Assembly: GCF_001990265.1 (NCBI RefSeq)
Contig: NZ_LYVN01000014.1
Span: forward strand, 1 to 48,118
Length of the DNA: 48,118 nucleotides
From: Sphingopyxis sp. KK2
GTDB taxonomy: Bacteria > Pseudomonadota > Alphaproteobacteria > Sphingomonadales > Sphingomonadaceae
Reading direction: 5' to 3'
This document shows positions 8,088 through 16,274 of this stretch, piece after piece; positions within the stretch are counted from its first letter, which is position 1, and every line of letters starts with the position of its first letter. The notes beneath the pieces are model-generated. The model saw only the letters and a list, made by a program, of their open reading frames with translations. It was not told where the DNA came from and ran no database searches. The translations under genes and the position numbers were made by a program.

Positions 8088-9314
8088 TCAAGCGAAATGG
8101 AGTTTGCGATATTTGCCGCGGAAGTAGAGCAAGGGGTCGCGGCGCGGTTCGAAAATCGCCTTCAGCACCCGCCCGACCAAGATGAAATGGTCGCCGCCGT
8201 CGTGCACCGCATCGCGCGAACATTCGAAGCTGGAGAGCGATCCGGTGAGCACCGGCGTACCATATTCGCCGATCTCCCACGGGGTGACGCCGAAGCGATC
8301 CTCATTCTTGCCCGCGAAGCGATTCGAGGTCGGCTGCTGGCCGATCTGGAGCACATTGACCGCGAACCGTTCGGCGTCGCGCAGATAAGGCGCGCTGCCG
8401 GCATTGTTCGCGATGCACACGAGCAGCAGCGGCGGATCGAGCGAGACCGAGGTGAAGCTGTTCGCGGTGAGCCCGATCGGGGTGCCGTCGGGGCAGATCG
8501 CGGTAACGACGGTGACCCCGGTCGCGAAGCAGCCGAGCGCGTCGCGGAAAGTCCGCGCGTCACTGCCGGTCCGAAACTCGGGCGAGCCGCGCGGGGCGCG
8601 GCGTTCGAGGAAGTCGATCAGATAGCCGCCAAGCGCGTCGGCGCGGTCGTCGGTGACGACGAGCGCACTGTTCTCGACCTCGACCAGTTCGCCGTCGGGG
8701 AGCTGCGCGACGAAGGCGGCGGCATCGTCCTTCGACACCAGCTCGCTGATCGCGCCGCGCACATAGAGCGTGGGCAGCGCGATCTTGGCGGCGACGCCGT
8801 CGAGACGATCGGCCATCGCCGAGGTGTCGAGCGTGTCGAACAGGCGCACGTCCCACTGCGCCTGACCCGGCGCGAGCGTCGCGGCCTCGCGAATGCGTTC
8901 GCCGACGCGCTTCGCGAGCGCCGGGTCGACCTGCACCGGCGAATCGACGAGGACGAGCCCCGAGGCGAGCACCGCGGCGTCGCGTTCGAGCGCGGCGCTG
9001 GCGATCCAGCCGCCGAGGGTCGAAGCGACGACGACGGGGCGCGTGCCCATCTGCGCCAGCACGGCGCGCAAATCCTCGACCAGCGCCTCGAAATCGTACC
9101 GCGCATCCTCGGGCCATTCACTGCCGCCATGGCCGCGCAGGTCGAGGCTGATGACGCGGCGTCCGGCCTGTTCGAGCGCGTTGGCGACGCCCGACCAGAC
9201 CGCACGGGTCTGGCCCGCGCCATGTACGAGCAGCACCGCCGGGTCGTTCTCCGCACCGATCACCTCGGCTTCGAGCCGGACGCCCGCGAAACCCCGATAT
9301 TCGACGATGCTCAT
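8088..9314 (-). CDS. Fusion: alpha/beta-hydrolase-fold domain + flavin reductase domain
   Basis: 408 residues from ATG 9314, whose ATGA overlaps the GntR stop. Residues 1-240 have an alpha/beta-hydrolase fold (HGAGQTR at 31-37, LDLRGHGGSEWP at 58-68), but the nucleophile elbow reads ASTLGG, putting Thr99 where Ser belongs, and the usual C-terminal GH motif reads ENSALVVTDDRADA, without His. This half is probably not a serine hydrolase. Residues 255-408 form an intact HpaC/HsaB-type flavin reductase (ATGVTVVT, ANSFTSVSLDPPLLL, DHFILVGRV, PLLYFRGKYR), which supplies reduced flavin to two-component monooxygenases. No oxygenase partner of that type is in the window. Confidence 0.82.
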   Translation of the reverse strand: MSIVEYRGFAGVRLEAEVIGAENDPAVLLVHGAGQTRAVWSGVANALEQAGRRVISLDLRGHGGSEWPEDARYDFEALVEDLRAVLAQMGTRPVVVASTLGGWIASAALERDAAVLASGLVLVDSPVQVDPALAKRVGERIREAATLAPGQAQWDVRLFDTLDTSAMADRLDGVAAKIALPTLYVRGAISELVSKDDAAAFVAQLPDGELVEVENSALVVTDDRADALGGYLIDFLERRAPRGSPEFRTGSDARTFRDALGCFATGVTVVTAICPDGTPIGLTANSFTSVSLDPPLLLVCIANNAGSAPYLRDAERFAVNVLQIGQQPTSNRFAGKNEDRFGVTPWEIGEYGTPVLTGSLSSFECSRDAVHDGGDHFILVGRVLKAIFEPRRDPLLYFRGKYRKLHFA

Positions 9315-10015
9315 GCCTGCTTCTTCTCCTCTGCGGTGCCGAGGTTCAGCCACGCGTCGAATTGATCCGACCGCCGCCGCATCATCAACCGCGCGATGTC
9401 GGCATCGCCGTCGATGATCGCCTGGCACAGGCTGTGCTGCATCGCGCGGGTGCGTGCGCGCCGGTCGGGATCGGCGTAGAGGTCGCTACCTCGTTCGTCG
9501 AGGCCAAAGCTGTAACCGATTTCGAGGATCAGCTCGACGACCGGATTGCCGCTCATGCCCGAGATCAGCCGCGCCATCAGCAGTTCGGCGGCGATCAGGT
9601 CGCGCGGGGTGTCGCGCGCGTCGATCGTGGCGACAAAGGCTTGCAGTGCCTCGACATCGGCCGGGCTGCGGTGCAGCGCGGCGGCGACCGCCGCCTCTTC
9701 GGAGACCGGGCGCGTGACCTGGATAACATGCGCGAGGTTCGCGCCTCTCATCCGCAGGAAGCGCGCCAGCGACTGGATCGCGTCGCGCGCGTCGGGGCGT
9801 TCGGCATAATAGCCGCCCTGCGCGCCGCGGCGGATGCTGATGAGGCGGTCGCGCTCGACGAGTTTCGCGGCCTGGCGCAACGTCGGGCGGCTGACCCCGA
9901 AGCGCGCGAGCAGATCGTCCTCGGCACCGAGGTGCGTACCGGGATCGGCGGCGAGGCTGAGGTTCGCGAGGTTCCGCGCTGTGCGAGTGGCAAGGGTTTC
10001 GTTCACGATGGCCAT
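9311..10015 (-). CDS. GntR/FadR-type (FCD) transcriptional regulator
   Basis: A 234-residue regulator with an N-terminal winged helix (DDLLARFGVSRPTLRQAAKLV, then ISIRRGAQGGYY, residues 33-70) and an all-helical FCD effector domain. The usual D-x-x-x-H metal ligands of FCD look degenerate (AAELLMARLISGMSGN), so the effector may bind without metal; this is a reading by eye. The gene is divergent from the amidohydrolase, and the intergenic region carries two versions of the element repeated at five other promoters here, making this the best candidate for the master regulator of the cluster. It overlaps the downstream fusion gene by four bases. Confidence 0.85.
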   Translation of the reverse strand: MAIVNETLATRTARNLANLSLAADPGTHLGAEDDLLARFGVSRPTLRQAAKLVERDRLISIRRGAQGGYYAERPDARDAIQSLARFLRMRGANLAHVIQVTRPVSEEAAVAAALHRSPADVEALQAFVATIDARDTPRDLIAAELLMARLISGMSGNPVVELILEIGYSFGLDERGSDLYADPDRRARTRAMQHSLCQAIIDGDADIARLMMRRRSDQFDAWLNLGTAEEKKQA

Positions 10016-10033
10016 AACAGGTATCTGTTTAAG
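10014..10033 (-). promoter_or_regulatory. Second element copy abutting GntR start (AACAG-GTAT-CTGTT)
   Basis: A perfect inverted repeat with 5-base arms (10016-10029) touches the GntR start codon. Read on the plus strand, ATAACAGGTATCTGTTTAA closely matches ATAACTAGGTATCTTTTAA at 10078-10096, with one base missing and one added. It looks like a diverged duplicate of the shared operator and may mediate autoregulation. Confidence 0.55.
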
Positions 10034-10067
10034 CCTCTCATGGCGTCATGTCTAGCCGATCCGGCGC

Positions 10068-10096
10068 TTGACTTATATAACTAGGTATCTTTTAAT
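10068..10096 (+). promoter_or_regulatory. Amidohydrolase promoter with shared operator-like element, site 2
   Basis: TTGACT (10068-10073) and TTTAAT (10091-10096) are separated by 17 bases and could form a sigma-70 promoter for the plus-strand amidohydrolase. The shared element ACTTATATAACTAGGT (10071-10086) fills the spacer, the classic position for a repressor site. It also faces the divergent GntR gene. Confidence 0.65.
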
Positions 10097-10133
10097 CACA
10101 CCAAGACCGATAGCGAGTCGAGAGGAGACTGCC

Positions 10134-11249
10134 ATGAAACCCTTTGTGTTCAGCGCCGACAGCCACATCATGGAACCGTCGGACATCTTCCTCGACGGCC
10201 TGCCCGCTTCGCTCAAGGATCATGCGATCCATGCGCGGATGGAGGGCGAATATCTGGTCACCGGGACCAAGGACAAGATCATCTATCGCCTGCGCGTCGG
10301 GCAGCATCGCGAGAAGCAGCTCGGCGATGCGCAGCGCCGCGGCATCCGCGAGATCGCGGGGCGGCTCGAGGATATGGAGTTGGAAGGGATCGACAGCGAA
10401 ATCTGTTTCCCGTCGCTCGGGCTGTGGCTGTACTGCCTCGACAGCCCCGATGCCGAGGCGGCGTCGGCGCGGCTGTACAACGACTGGAACGACAGCTTTC
10501 TGGGCGGGCATCCGAACCGCTTCGTGCGCTGCGGCATGCTGCCGGTGCTCGACTTCTCGAACACGCTCGCCGAGCTCGATTACCTCGCGTCGAAGGGCAT
10601 CATCGCGGCGATGCTGCCAGCGGTGACGCCGCCGGGGCTGCCGAAATACAACAACGCGACCTGGGACCCAATCTTCGCCAAGGGCGCGGCGCTCGGGATC
10701 GTGTTCGTGATGCACACGGGCACCGGCCTCGAAAGCGTGATCGTCGAGCGCGGGCCGGGCGCCGGCATCATCAACTACACCAACCAGATGAACGACGCGC
10801 AGCACAGCGCGATGTACCTGACCGCCGGCGGCGTGCTCGACCGCAATCCCGGCGCGAAGGTCGCGTTCATCGAGAGCGGCGCCAGCTGGCTCGTCGCGCT
10901 CGCCGAGCGCATGGACGAGGTGTCGGTCGCGCACGCGAATTTCGTATTTCCCAAGCTCTCGCGATCGCCGAGCCAGATCGTCGACGACCAGATCTGGGCG
11001 AGTTTCCAGCACGACCGCGCGTGCATCGCGTCGGCCGCTGCCGGGCTCCCCGGAGCGAAGAATGTCATGTGGGGGTCCGATTATCCGCACGCCGAGGGCA
11101 CCTTCCCGATCAGCCGCCGCATCGTTGACGAACTGTTCGAGGGCATGGAAGTCAGCGACGAGGTGCGGCGAAACATATTGGGGCTGAACGCCGCACGGCT
11201 CTTCGGGCTGGAGCCCAAGGTCGCTACCAGCGAGAGGGTGGCGGCGTAG
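10134..11249 (+). CDS. Amidohydrolase family 2 protein (COG2159 TIM barrel)
   Basis: 371 residues. The metal-binding D-x-H motif is in SADSHIMEP near the N terminus, a further His in FVMHTGTG, and the C-terminal SDYPHAEGTFP supplies His and the acidic ligand. This family covers metal-dependent decarboxylases and hydrolases such as gamma-resorcylate decarboxylase. In catabolic clusters of this kind members are usually proposed to decarboxylate or hydrolyse (CoA-ester) intermediates; the exact reaction is not known here. ATG 10134 is preceded by GAGGAGA at good spacing; earlier in-frame starts are unlikely since they overlap the promoter. It is followed by a dispersed repeat that probably terminates transcription. 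Confidence 0.85.
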   Translation: MKPFVFSADSHIMEPSDIFLDGLPASLKDHAIHARMEGEYLVTGTKDKIIYRLRVGQHREKQLGDAQRRGIREIAGRLEDMELEGIDSEICFPSLGLWLYCLDSPDAEAASARLYNDWNDSFLGGHPNRFVRCGMLPVLDFSNTLAELDYLASKGIIAAMLPAVTPPGLPKYNNATWDPIFAKGAALGIVFVMHTGTGLESVIVERGPGAGIINYTNQMNDAQHSAMYLTAGGVLDRNPGAKVAFIESGASWLVALAERMDEVSVAHANFVFPKLSRSPSQIVDDQIWASFQHDRACIASAAAGLPGAKNVMWGSDYPHAEGTFPISRRIVDELFEGMEVSDEVRRNILGLNAARLFGLEPKVATSERVAA

Positions 11250-11270
11250 AGCCTCCCCCCCATTCATTCC

Positions 11271-11344
11271 GTCATTGCGAGCGAAGCGAAGCAATCCAGA
11301 GCGGTTTACGCCACTCTGGATTGCTTCGCTTCACTCGCAATGAC
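11271..11344. repeat. Dispersed REP-like inverted repeat, copy 1
   Basis: Left arm starts GTCATTGCGAGCGAAGCGAA and continues to CCAGAG; the right arm is its near-perfect reverse complement (CTCTGG to CAATGAC) around a ~10-base loop, giving a hairpin with arms of about 30 bases. A second copy is at 31543-31625. Both sit between convergent genes, so a role as a two-way transcription terminator is plausible. Elements starting GTCATTGCGAGC are common dispersed repeats in bacterial genomes. Confidence 0.85.
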
Positions 11345-11358
11345 GAACATTTGAACGA

Positions 11359-12609
11359 TTACTCCGCCAGTGGCCTCGCCGTCCGCCCCGCCATGATCGC
11401 GGCGATCCCGCCGACCAGCAGGCAGCAGGACAATATCGCCAGCGACGGTTGCAGCGACAGCTCGCCATAGCCCGGCGTGAAGGCCTTGCTGAGATAGCCG
11501 GCGACGGTGCCGCCCAGCCCGACGCCCGCGAGCCCGATGAACATGTTGATCGTCGCCGACATCATCGCACGCATCTGCACGGGCACCTGCGCGAAGCAGA
11601 GCGCGATGATGGGGCCCAGGTGCAGCGTCATCATGAACTTCACAACCACGAAGCAGGCGAGCGCGATATAGGCATTGCCCGCGAGCGCGAAGCCGACGCC
11701 GAAGGGAAAGCTGACGAGCAGACCGATGCCGGCGAACCAGCCGTTGAAGCCCGGCTTGGCCTGGCCGTACCGATCGCTGACCCAGCCCGCGACGAGATTG
11801 CCGATGACGAGCCCCGCCGCCATCGCGCCGCCGAGCCAGAAGCCGGTTTCGGCCTTGTCCATGCCGTGGACGCGCTGGAAGAAGGAGGCACCCCACAGGA
11901 TGAAGGCGAAGCCGGTGAGCGGGACCATGCAGAGCAACAATCCGACCCAGCGCAGCGAGGTGCTCGCCGCCATGGTGCGCAACACTTCGCCTAGGCTGGT
12001 TTGCGGCGGCGCCACCGGCTCGACGACGCCGCGGCGGCGCGGTTCGGCGGCAAGGAGATAGACGAGCAGGCCGACCGCAATGCCGGGCAGGCCGACGATG
12101 ATGAACACCGTGCGCCAGTCATACCATTGCGACAGCCAGCCGGCGAGCGCGAGCCCGCCCGACAGACCGACGGCGTTCGCGGCGAGCATCACCGAGATGA
12201 TCGTCGTGCGGCGGTCCTTGGGGAAGATGTCGGTGAGCAAGGACATGCCCGCCGGCCCTGCCCCCGCCTCGGCCGCCGCGAGGCCGATGCGCGCGAGCAG
12301 CATCTGGACGAAATTATGCGCAAAGGCCGAAAGCGCAGTCGCGGCGCTCCAGATCGAGACGCACACCGCGATGACGAGTCGACGGTCGCCACGATCGGCA
12401 TAGCGCGCGATCGGAAAGGCGGCGAGCGCGTAAAAAGCGGCAAAGGCGATGCCGGTGAGCAGCCCGAGTTGGCCGTCGTCGAGCCCAAGCTCGACCTTGA
12501 TGTCATCCTGGAAGAGGGTGAAAACCTGGCGATCGACGTAGGACAGGATCGCAACGATGATGAGCAGCGTGAGCGTCAGGCCACGGCGGCTCGAAATTTC
12601 CGAAGACAT
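11359..12609 (-). CDS. MFS transporter (spinster-like group)
   Basis: A 416-residue inner-membrane permease with 12 expected helices: ILSYVDRQVFTLF in helix 1 (the YxDR motif common to the spinster-like group in catabolic clusters of sphingomonads), ARYADRGDRRLVI for the loop 2-3 signature, and GAGPAGMSLLTDIFPKDRR at the helix 4-5 region. AAAGGAAAATC precedes ATG 12609. It lies downstream of the TonB receptor and probably moves the substrate or an intermediate over the inner membrane, completing the uptake route that the receptor begins; this pairing is inference. The two genes are separated by a terminator-like hairpin, so it may have its own promoter. Confidence 0.85.
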   Translation of the reverse strand: MSSEISSRRGLTLTLLIIVAILSYVDRQVFTLFQDDIKVELGLDDGQLGLLTGIAFAAFYALAAFPIARYADRGDRRLVIAVCVSIWSAATALSAFAHNFVQMLLARIGLAAAEAGAGPAGMSLLTDIFPKDRRTTIISVMLAANAVGLSGGLALAGWLSQWYDWRTVFIIVGLPGIAVGLLVYLLAAEPRRRGVVEPVAPPQTSLGEVLRTMAASTSLRWVGLLLCMVPLTGFAFILWGASFFQRVHGMDKAETGFWLGGAMAAGLVIGNLVAGWVSDRYGQAKPGFNGWFAGIGLLVSFPFGVGFALAGNAYIALACFVVVKFMMTLHLGPIIALCFAQVPVQMRAMMSATINMFIGLAGVGLGGTVAGYLSKAFTPGYGELSLQPSLAILSCCLLVGGIAAIMAGRTARPLAE

Positions 12610-12646
12610 GATTTTCCTTTCGCGGGGGGACGAAGGTCTCGAAGCC

Positions 12647-12679
12647 AAAAAAAGAGGGAGGTCCGGCAAGCCGTCCCTC
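12647..12679 (-). terminator. Rho-independent terminator after the TonB receptor gene
   Basis: Read on the minus strand, a G/C-rich hairpin (GAGGGA at one foot, TCCCTC at the other, with an inner GCC/GGC stem) is followed at once by seven T residues. It begins about 30 bases past the receptor stop codon, in the right orientation, and lies before the transporter gene. Confidence 0.7.
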
Positions 12680-12710
12680 CCCCAATGCTCCTAGGAGCGC
12701 CCTGTGGTCC

Positions 12711-15125
12711 TCAGAATTTGAATGTGCCGGTCACGCCGTAGCTGCGCGGTTCGTTGTAGGACGTACCGACATAGATGTTGCTCAGCAAAAGCGTGTATTG
12801 CTGTTCCTGGTCGTTGGTCAGGTTCTTGCCCCACAGCGCCAGTTCGAAATTGCGTTCGGGACCGAAGCTGACCGCGACGCGGGCGTTGAGCAGGCCGAGC
12901 GAGCCCGAATTGCGCACCGCGGCGAGCTGGTCGGCTTGCGCCTGGGTCAAGCCCAGACCGCCGATCCCGGTCGAAGTGTAAAGCGCGACGGGAATGTCGA
13001 TCTGCGGCATCTCACCCTGCCAGGCGTAGACGACGTTCGCATCGAGCCCGACACTGCCCAGATCCTTCTTGAAGTTGGCGCCGATCGAAAACTGCTTCTC
13101 GACAATGCCGGCGAAGCTGTAGTCGCTCTTGTCGACGTCGACGATGACCTGGCTGCCGAACGCGCCCGACACGCCCTTGCCCGCATATTTGGTATATTTG
13201 GGATCGGTCAGCGCGCCATTTGCGAAGATCGTGAAGCCGTCGACGACTTCGATCGAGCCGTCGACCTCGACCCCCCAGGTTTCGGTATCGGCATTTTCGA
13301 TCACCGTCTGGCTGAGACCGTTCGGCGCGAGCACGGGGCTGCGCTGTGCGCCCTTCACCTTGTTGTGATAGCCGGCGATGTTGAACGTGCCGCGACCGTC
13401 GAGGAAGGTCGTCTTGATGCCGATTTCCTGCTCGTGGACGATTTCGGGCTGCGCCGGGATCGAGTCCGCCAGCGTCAGCGTGCGAAGCTGGAGCGCGCCC
13501 GAACGATAGCCCTTGCTGTGCTTGGCATAGATCAGGATGTCTTCGGTCACGTCATAATCGGCGCCGATGGTGTAAGACAGATTCTTGAAGGTCGCGTCGT
13601 TCGAGCGCAGGCACGGGATCGGCGTGGCAATCGGGCTGCAACGCACGAAGGTGTCGGTATTGTTCGACACGTCGCCCGACTGGGTGGTCACCCCCTTGTC
13701 GTCGATCGAATAACGCAGACCGCCGGTGATGTTGAACGCGTCGGTCAACTTGTAGTTCAGCTGCGTATACATGCCATAGCTGTTGTTATCGATCGACCCG
13801 CTGAAGTTCGACCAGTTCGTCGTCCCGACGAACTGCGGCGGCACCGTCGGACCGGCGGTGAAGGTCGCGCCGAACAGGTTCGAGCGCGACTGGTCAAAGC
13901 CGGTTTCGCGGAAATAGGTCAGGCCCGCAGCGAAATTCAGACGGTCGTCAAAGCCGGTGCCGGTAACCTGCAATTCGGACGAATATTGCTTCAGATCCTG
14001 CGTGCCTTCGGTGAAGTGCGCGGCAAAGCTCGAGCCGTCGAGATCGACGAGATTCTCGCTCTGGACGCCGCGATAGCCGTTGATGAAACGCACCTGGCCA
14101 AAGCTGGTGTCGAGGATGAACTTCGCGCTGTAGGTCTGGGTCCGCGTGTCGTTGAAGATACCGCGCGGGTCGGCGCCGACGACCGCACCGGGCAGCGTGA
14201 TCGACACGCGGTTCTCATTGCCCTCATATTGCGCACGGTCGGTAGCGGCGATGCCGTCGACGATCGGCTTGGCCGCACCGAAGTTCGGCGGCGCGTTGAA
14301 AAAGAGGTTCTGGCGCGCCGGACCGTCGATGAAGGTATCATACCATTCGCCCGACAGGATCAGCTCGAAGGTGTCGGTCGGTTTCCAACCCAGCTTGACG
14401 CGGCCGTTCCAGGTTTCGCGGCCCTCATATTTGCGGCCGTTGTCGACGTCGGTCTTGTAGCCGTCGCGCTTCTGATAATAGAGCGCGCCGCGGATCGCGA
14501 GTTCGTCGGTAAAGCCAAGGTTGATCGCACCCTGGAAGGTGCGCTCGTCGAAGCGGCCATAGGTGCCGCTGAACTTGCCCGAATATTCGCCGTAGCGCGG
14601 ATTGGCTGTCTGGATCAGCACCGCGCCCGCCGAGGTATTGCGGCCGAACAGCGTGCCCTGCGGCCCCTTGAGTACCTGGACGCTTTCGATGTCGACCAGC
14701 TCGGTGTTGAGGCCATAGGCGCGCGCGACATAAAGTTCGTCGAGATAGGTGCCGACCGACGGTTCGAGCGTCGCGAGATTGTCGTTCTGGATCTGGCCGC
14801 GCATCGACAGCAGCAGCGCGGTCGGGTTGTTGCCGGCGCCGCGGATGTTGAAGCCGGGGGTGAAGGTCGCGATTTCATCGACCTTGTTGATGCCCTGTTC
14901 GGTCAGCTTCTCACCGCTGAAGGCCGTGATCGCGATAGGCGTTTCCTGGATGTTGGCGTCCTGCTTGGTGACGCCGATGACGACGATCGCGTCATCGTCA
15001 TATTCGCTTTCGTCGGCAGGTGCGGCGGCGCTCTGCGCATAAGCCGGGACCGACGACAGCGCCATTGCCGCCATCGAGGCGGCGACAAGAAAGCGGGCCG
15101 AATCGCGCTTTTGCTTGAAAATCAT
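12711..15125 (-). CDS. TonB-dependent outer-membrane receptor
   Basis: 804 residues. A signal peptide (basic start, then FLVAASMAAMALSSVPAYAQS) is followed by a short acidic stretch, a plug domain (IQETPIAITAFSGEKL, FTPGFNIRGAGNN, GRNTSAGAVLIQTANPRYGE) and a 22-strand barrel ending in SYGVTGTFKF with the terminal Phe needed for outer-membrane insertion. Sphingomonads use such receptors for organic substrates as well as siderophores; the cluster position and the shared operator-like element upstream point to uptake of the catabolic substrate. Start ATG 15125 has GGAGGAT before it; an in-frame TTG six bases earlier is ignored. Confidence 0.92.
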   Translation of the reverse strand: MIFKQKRDSARFLVAASMAAMALSSVPAYAQSAAAPADESEYDDDAIVVIGVTKQDANIQETPIAITAFSGEKLTEQGINKVDEIATFTPGFNIRGAGNNPTALLLSMRGQIQNDNLATLEPSVGTYLDELYVARAYGLNTELVDIESVQVLKGPQGTLFGRNTSAGAVLIQTANPRYGEYSGKFSGTYGRFDERTFQGAINLGFTDELAIRGALYYQKRDGYKTDVDNGRKYEGRETWNGRVKLGWKPTDTFELILSGEWYDTFIDGPARQNLFFNAPPNFGAAKPIVDGIAATDRAQYEGNENRVSITLPGAVVGADPRGIFNDTRTQTYSAKFILDTSFGQVRFINGYRGVQSENLVDLDGSSFAAHFTEGTQDLKQYSSELQVTGTGFDDRLNFAAGLTYFRETGFDQSRSNLFGATFTAGPTVPPQFVGTTNWSNFSGSIDNNSYGMYTQLNYKLTDAFNITGGLRYSIDDKGVTTQSGDVSNNTDTFVRCSPIATPIPCLRSNDATFKNLSYTIGADYDVTEDILIYAKHSKGYRSGALQLRTLTLADSIPAQPEIVHEQEIGIKTTFLDGRGTFNIAGYHNKVKGAQRSPVLAPNGLSQTVIENADTETWGVEVDGSIEVVDGFTIFANGALTDPKYTKYAGKGVSGAFGSQVIVDVDKSDYSFAGIVEKQFSIGANFKKDLGSVGLDANVVYAWQGEMPQIDIPVALYTSTGIGGLGLTQAQADQLAAVRNSGSLGLLNARVAVSFGPERNFELALWGKNLTNDQEQQYTLLLSNIYVGTSYNEPRSYGVTGTFKF

Positions 15126-15168
15126 GGTCAAGATCCTCCCCGCGAGGCTTCCTGGCGTCCTCGCTTGG

Positions 15169-15191
15169 CCAGTTATATAACTAAGTCTAAC
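15169..15191 (-). promoter_or_regulatory. Shared operator-like element, site 3 (TonB receptor)
   Basis: CCAGTTATATAACTAAGTC (15169-15187) matches the family consensus, with the palindrome AGTTATATAACT at its centre. It lies 44 bases before the receptor ATG in the 119-base gap between the DUF2889 stop and the receptor start; nothing else is recognised in this gap. It indicates a separate regulated promoter for the receptor. Confidence 0.75.
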
Positions 15192-15244
15192 ACGTCAGAC
15201 AAGTGGATTGCATAAATTTGTCGCGAAACGCTACGGAAACGGTG

Positions 15245-16264
15245 TCAGGCGTGGTTTTTCGGCAACATCGCTGCAAGTGCCGGAACATCTGCGAGCGCGC
15301 GCAACACGTCGTTGAGGTGCGTGCAGCCGATCGTGCCGACCAACGTGTCGAGCACGGCCTGGCGAAATTCTCCGACATTCTGCCCGACCATGCGTGCCGC
15401 CTTCATCGATGCGCCGGGGCATTCGCGGAACGGCAGGATGAGCGGCAGCGCCTGCAGCGCCAACAACGCACCGCTCGCCTCGTCGATCTCGGCATAGACG
15501 CGATATTCGTGGATCGCGGTGCGGCTGCCTTGCGGATTGGGACCGCTATCCTGAAACCCCGCATCGACCTTCAGCACGCCTTCCGCCCGCCACAGGTCGA
15601 TGCGACGCGACCGCCGCGCCATCGGGCGCCCTTCCTGTACCGGCAGATCGTGCCAGCCGATCGGGTCGTCGGGATGGACGAGCGGGCCGACTTCGGTCGT
15701 CGACTGGTCTTTATGGTCGACTTCGCCATCGCCGGACAGCGAGCTGCCGCCTTCGGTGAAGCCGGTGCAGATATTGACCATGCGCCCCTTGCTGCCCGCC
15801 CCCAGTCTCTCGCGGTTCGCACGCATCCGCTGGTGCCAGTCGGGTACCCAGCGCGACCAGACCCACCCCGCGACAAGGCTGGCACCCGCAAAATCGTCGA
15901 GCACCTGGAACAAGGGCGTCCCGCGCAGGTCGCCGAGCGTCGCCGCCAGCGCCTGCCGGCTCGCCCCCCCTGCCCGCACCCCGACCATCTCCCGCGCGCG
16001 CGCATGGAGCGGCGCGACCTCGATCTCGATGATCTCGCGCGCTGGCGAGGTGCGGATCCGGAATTCGCCGCTGTCGAGAACGACGGGCGCGCCCTCGAAC
16101 GGCGTGAGCAGGTCGCGCGCGCGGCCGGTCATGATCCAGGGCTGGCCGAAACCGTCGGGCCAGTCCGAATCGATCGAACTGGTCCGGCGGATCGAGCCCG
16201 GGCGGCGGAGCGGTGCTGGCCCCGCCGACTGGCGCGCGAAGGGGAATTGCTGGGGTGCGTTCAA
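15245..16264 (-). CDS. DUF2889 family protein, function unknown
   Basis: 339 residues. The C-terminal part holds the DUF2889 hallmarks: FRECPGASM, LDTLVGTIGCTHLNDVLRALADVP. The N-terminal half has VAGWVWSRWVPDW and EYRVYAEID. Conserved Cys, His and Asn/Asp in GCTHLND suggest a metal- or cofactor-binding site, but no reaction is established for the family to my knowledge. The best start is TTG at 16264 with AGGA eight bases upstream; the next in-frame Met is 45 residues in, and the nearby ATG is out of frame. It lies 10 bases after the HSD10-like SDR in the same operon, so a metabolic role in the same pathway is likely. Confidence 0.8.
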   Translation of the reverse strand: MNAPQQFPFARQSAGPAPLRRPGSIRRTSSIDSDWPDGFGQPWIMTGRARDLLTPFEGAPVVLDSGEFRIRTSPAREIIEIEVAPLHARAREMVGVRAGGASRQALAATLGDLRGTPLFQVLDDFAGASLVAGWVWSRWVPDWHQRMRANRERLGAGSKGRMVNICTGFTEGGSSLSGDGEVDHKDQSTTEVGPLVHPDDPIGWHDLPVQEGRPMARRSRRIDLWRAEGVLKVDAGFQDSGPNPQGSRTAIHEYRVYAEIDEASGALLALQALPLILPFRECPGASMKAARMVGQNVGEFRQAVLDTLVGTIGCTHLNDVLRALADVPALAAMLPKNHA

Positions 16265-16274
16265 ATCATCGATC

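Noticed and set aside
11250..11358. An IS element or CRISPR unit in the repeat-containing gap.
   Set aside because: Only one short inverted repeat is present, with no transposase, target duplication or repeat-spacer array.
12798..15215. A long open frame (about 800 codons) on the plus strand opposite the TonB receptor gene.
   Set aside because: It has no recognisable domain and shows the Arg/Asp/Ala-rich composition typical of antisense frames in GC-rich DNA; the receptor frame has signal peptide, plug and barrel motifs.
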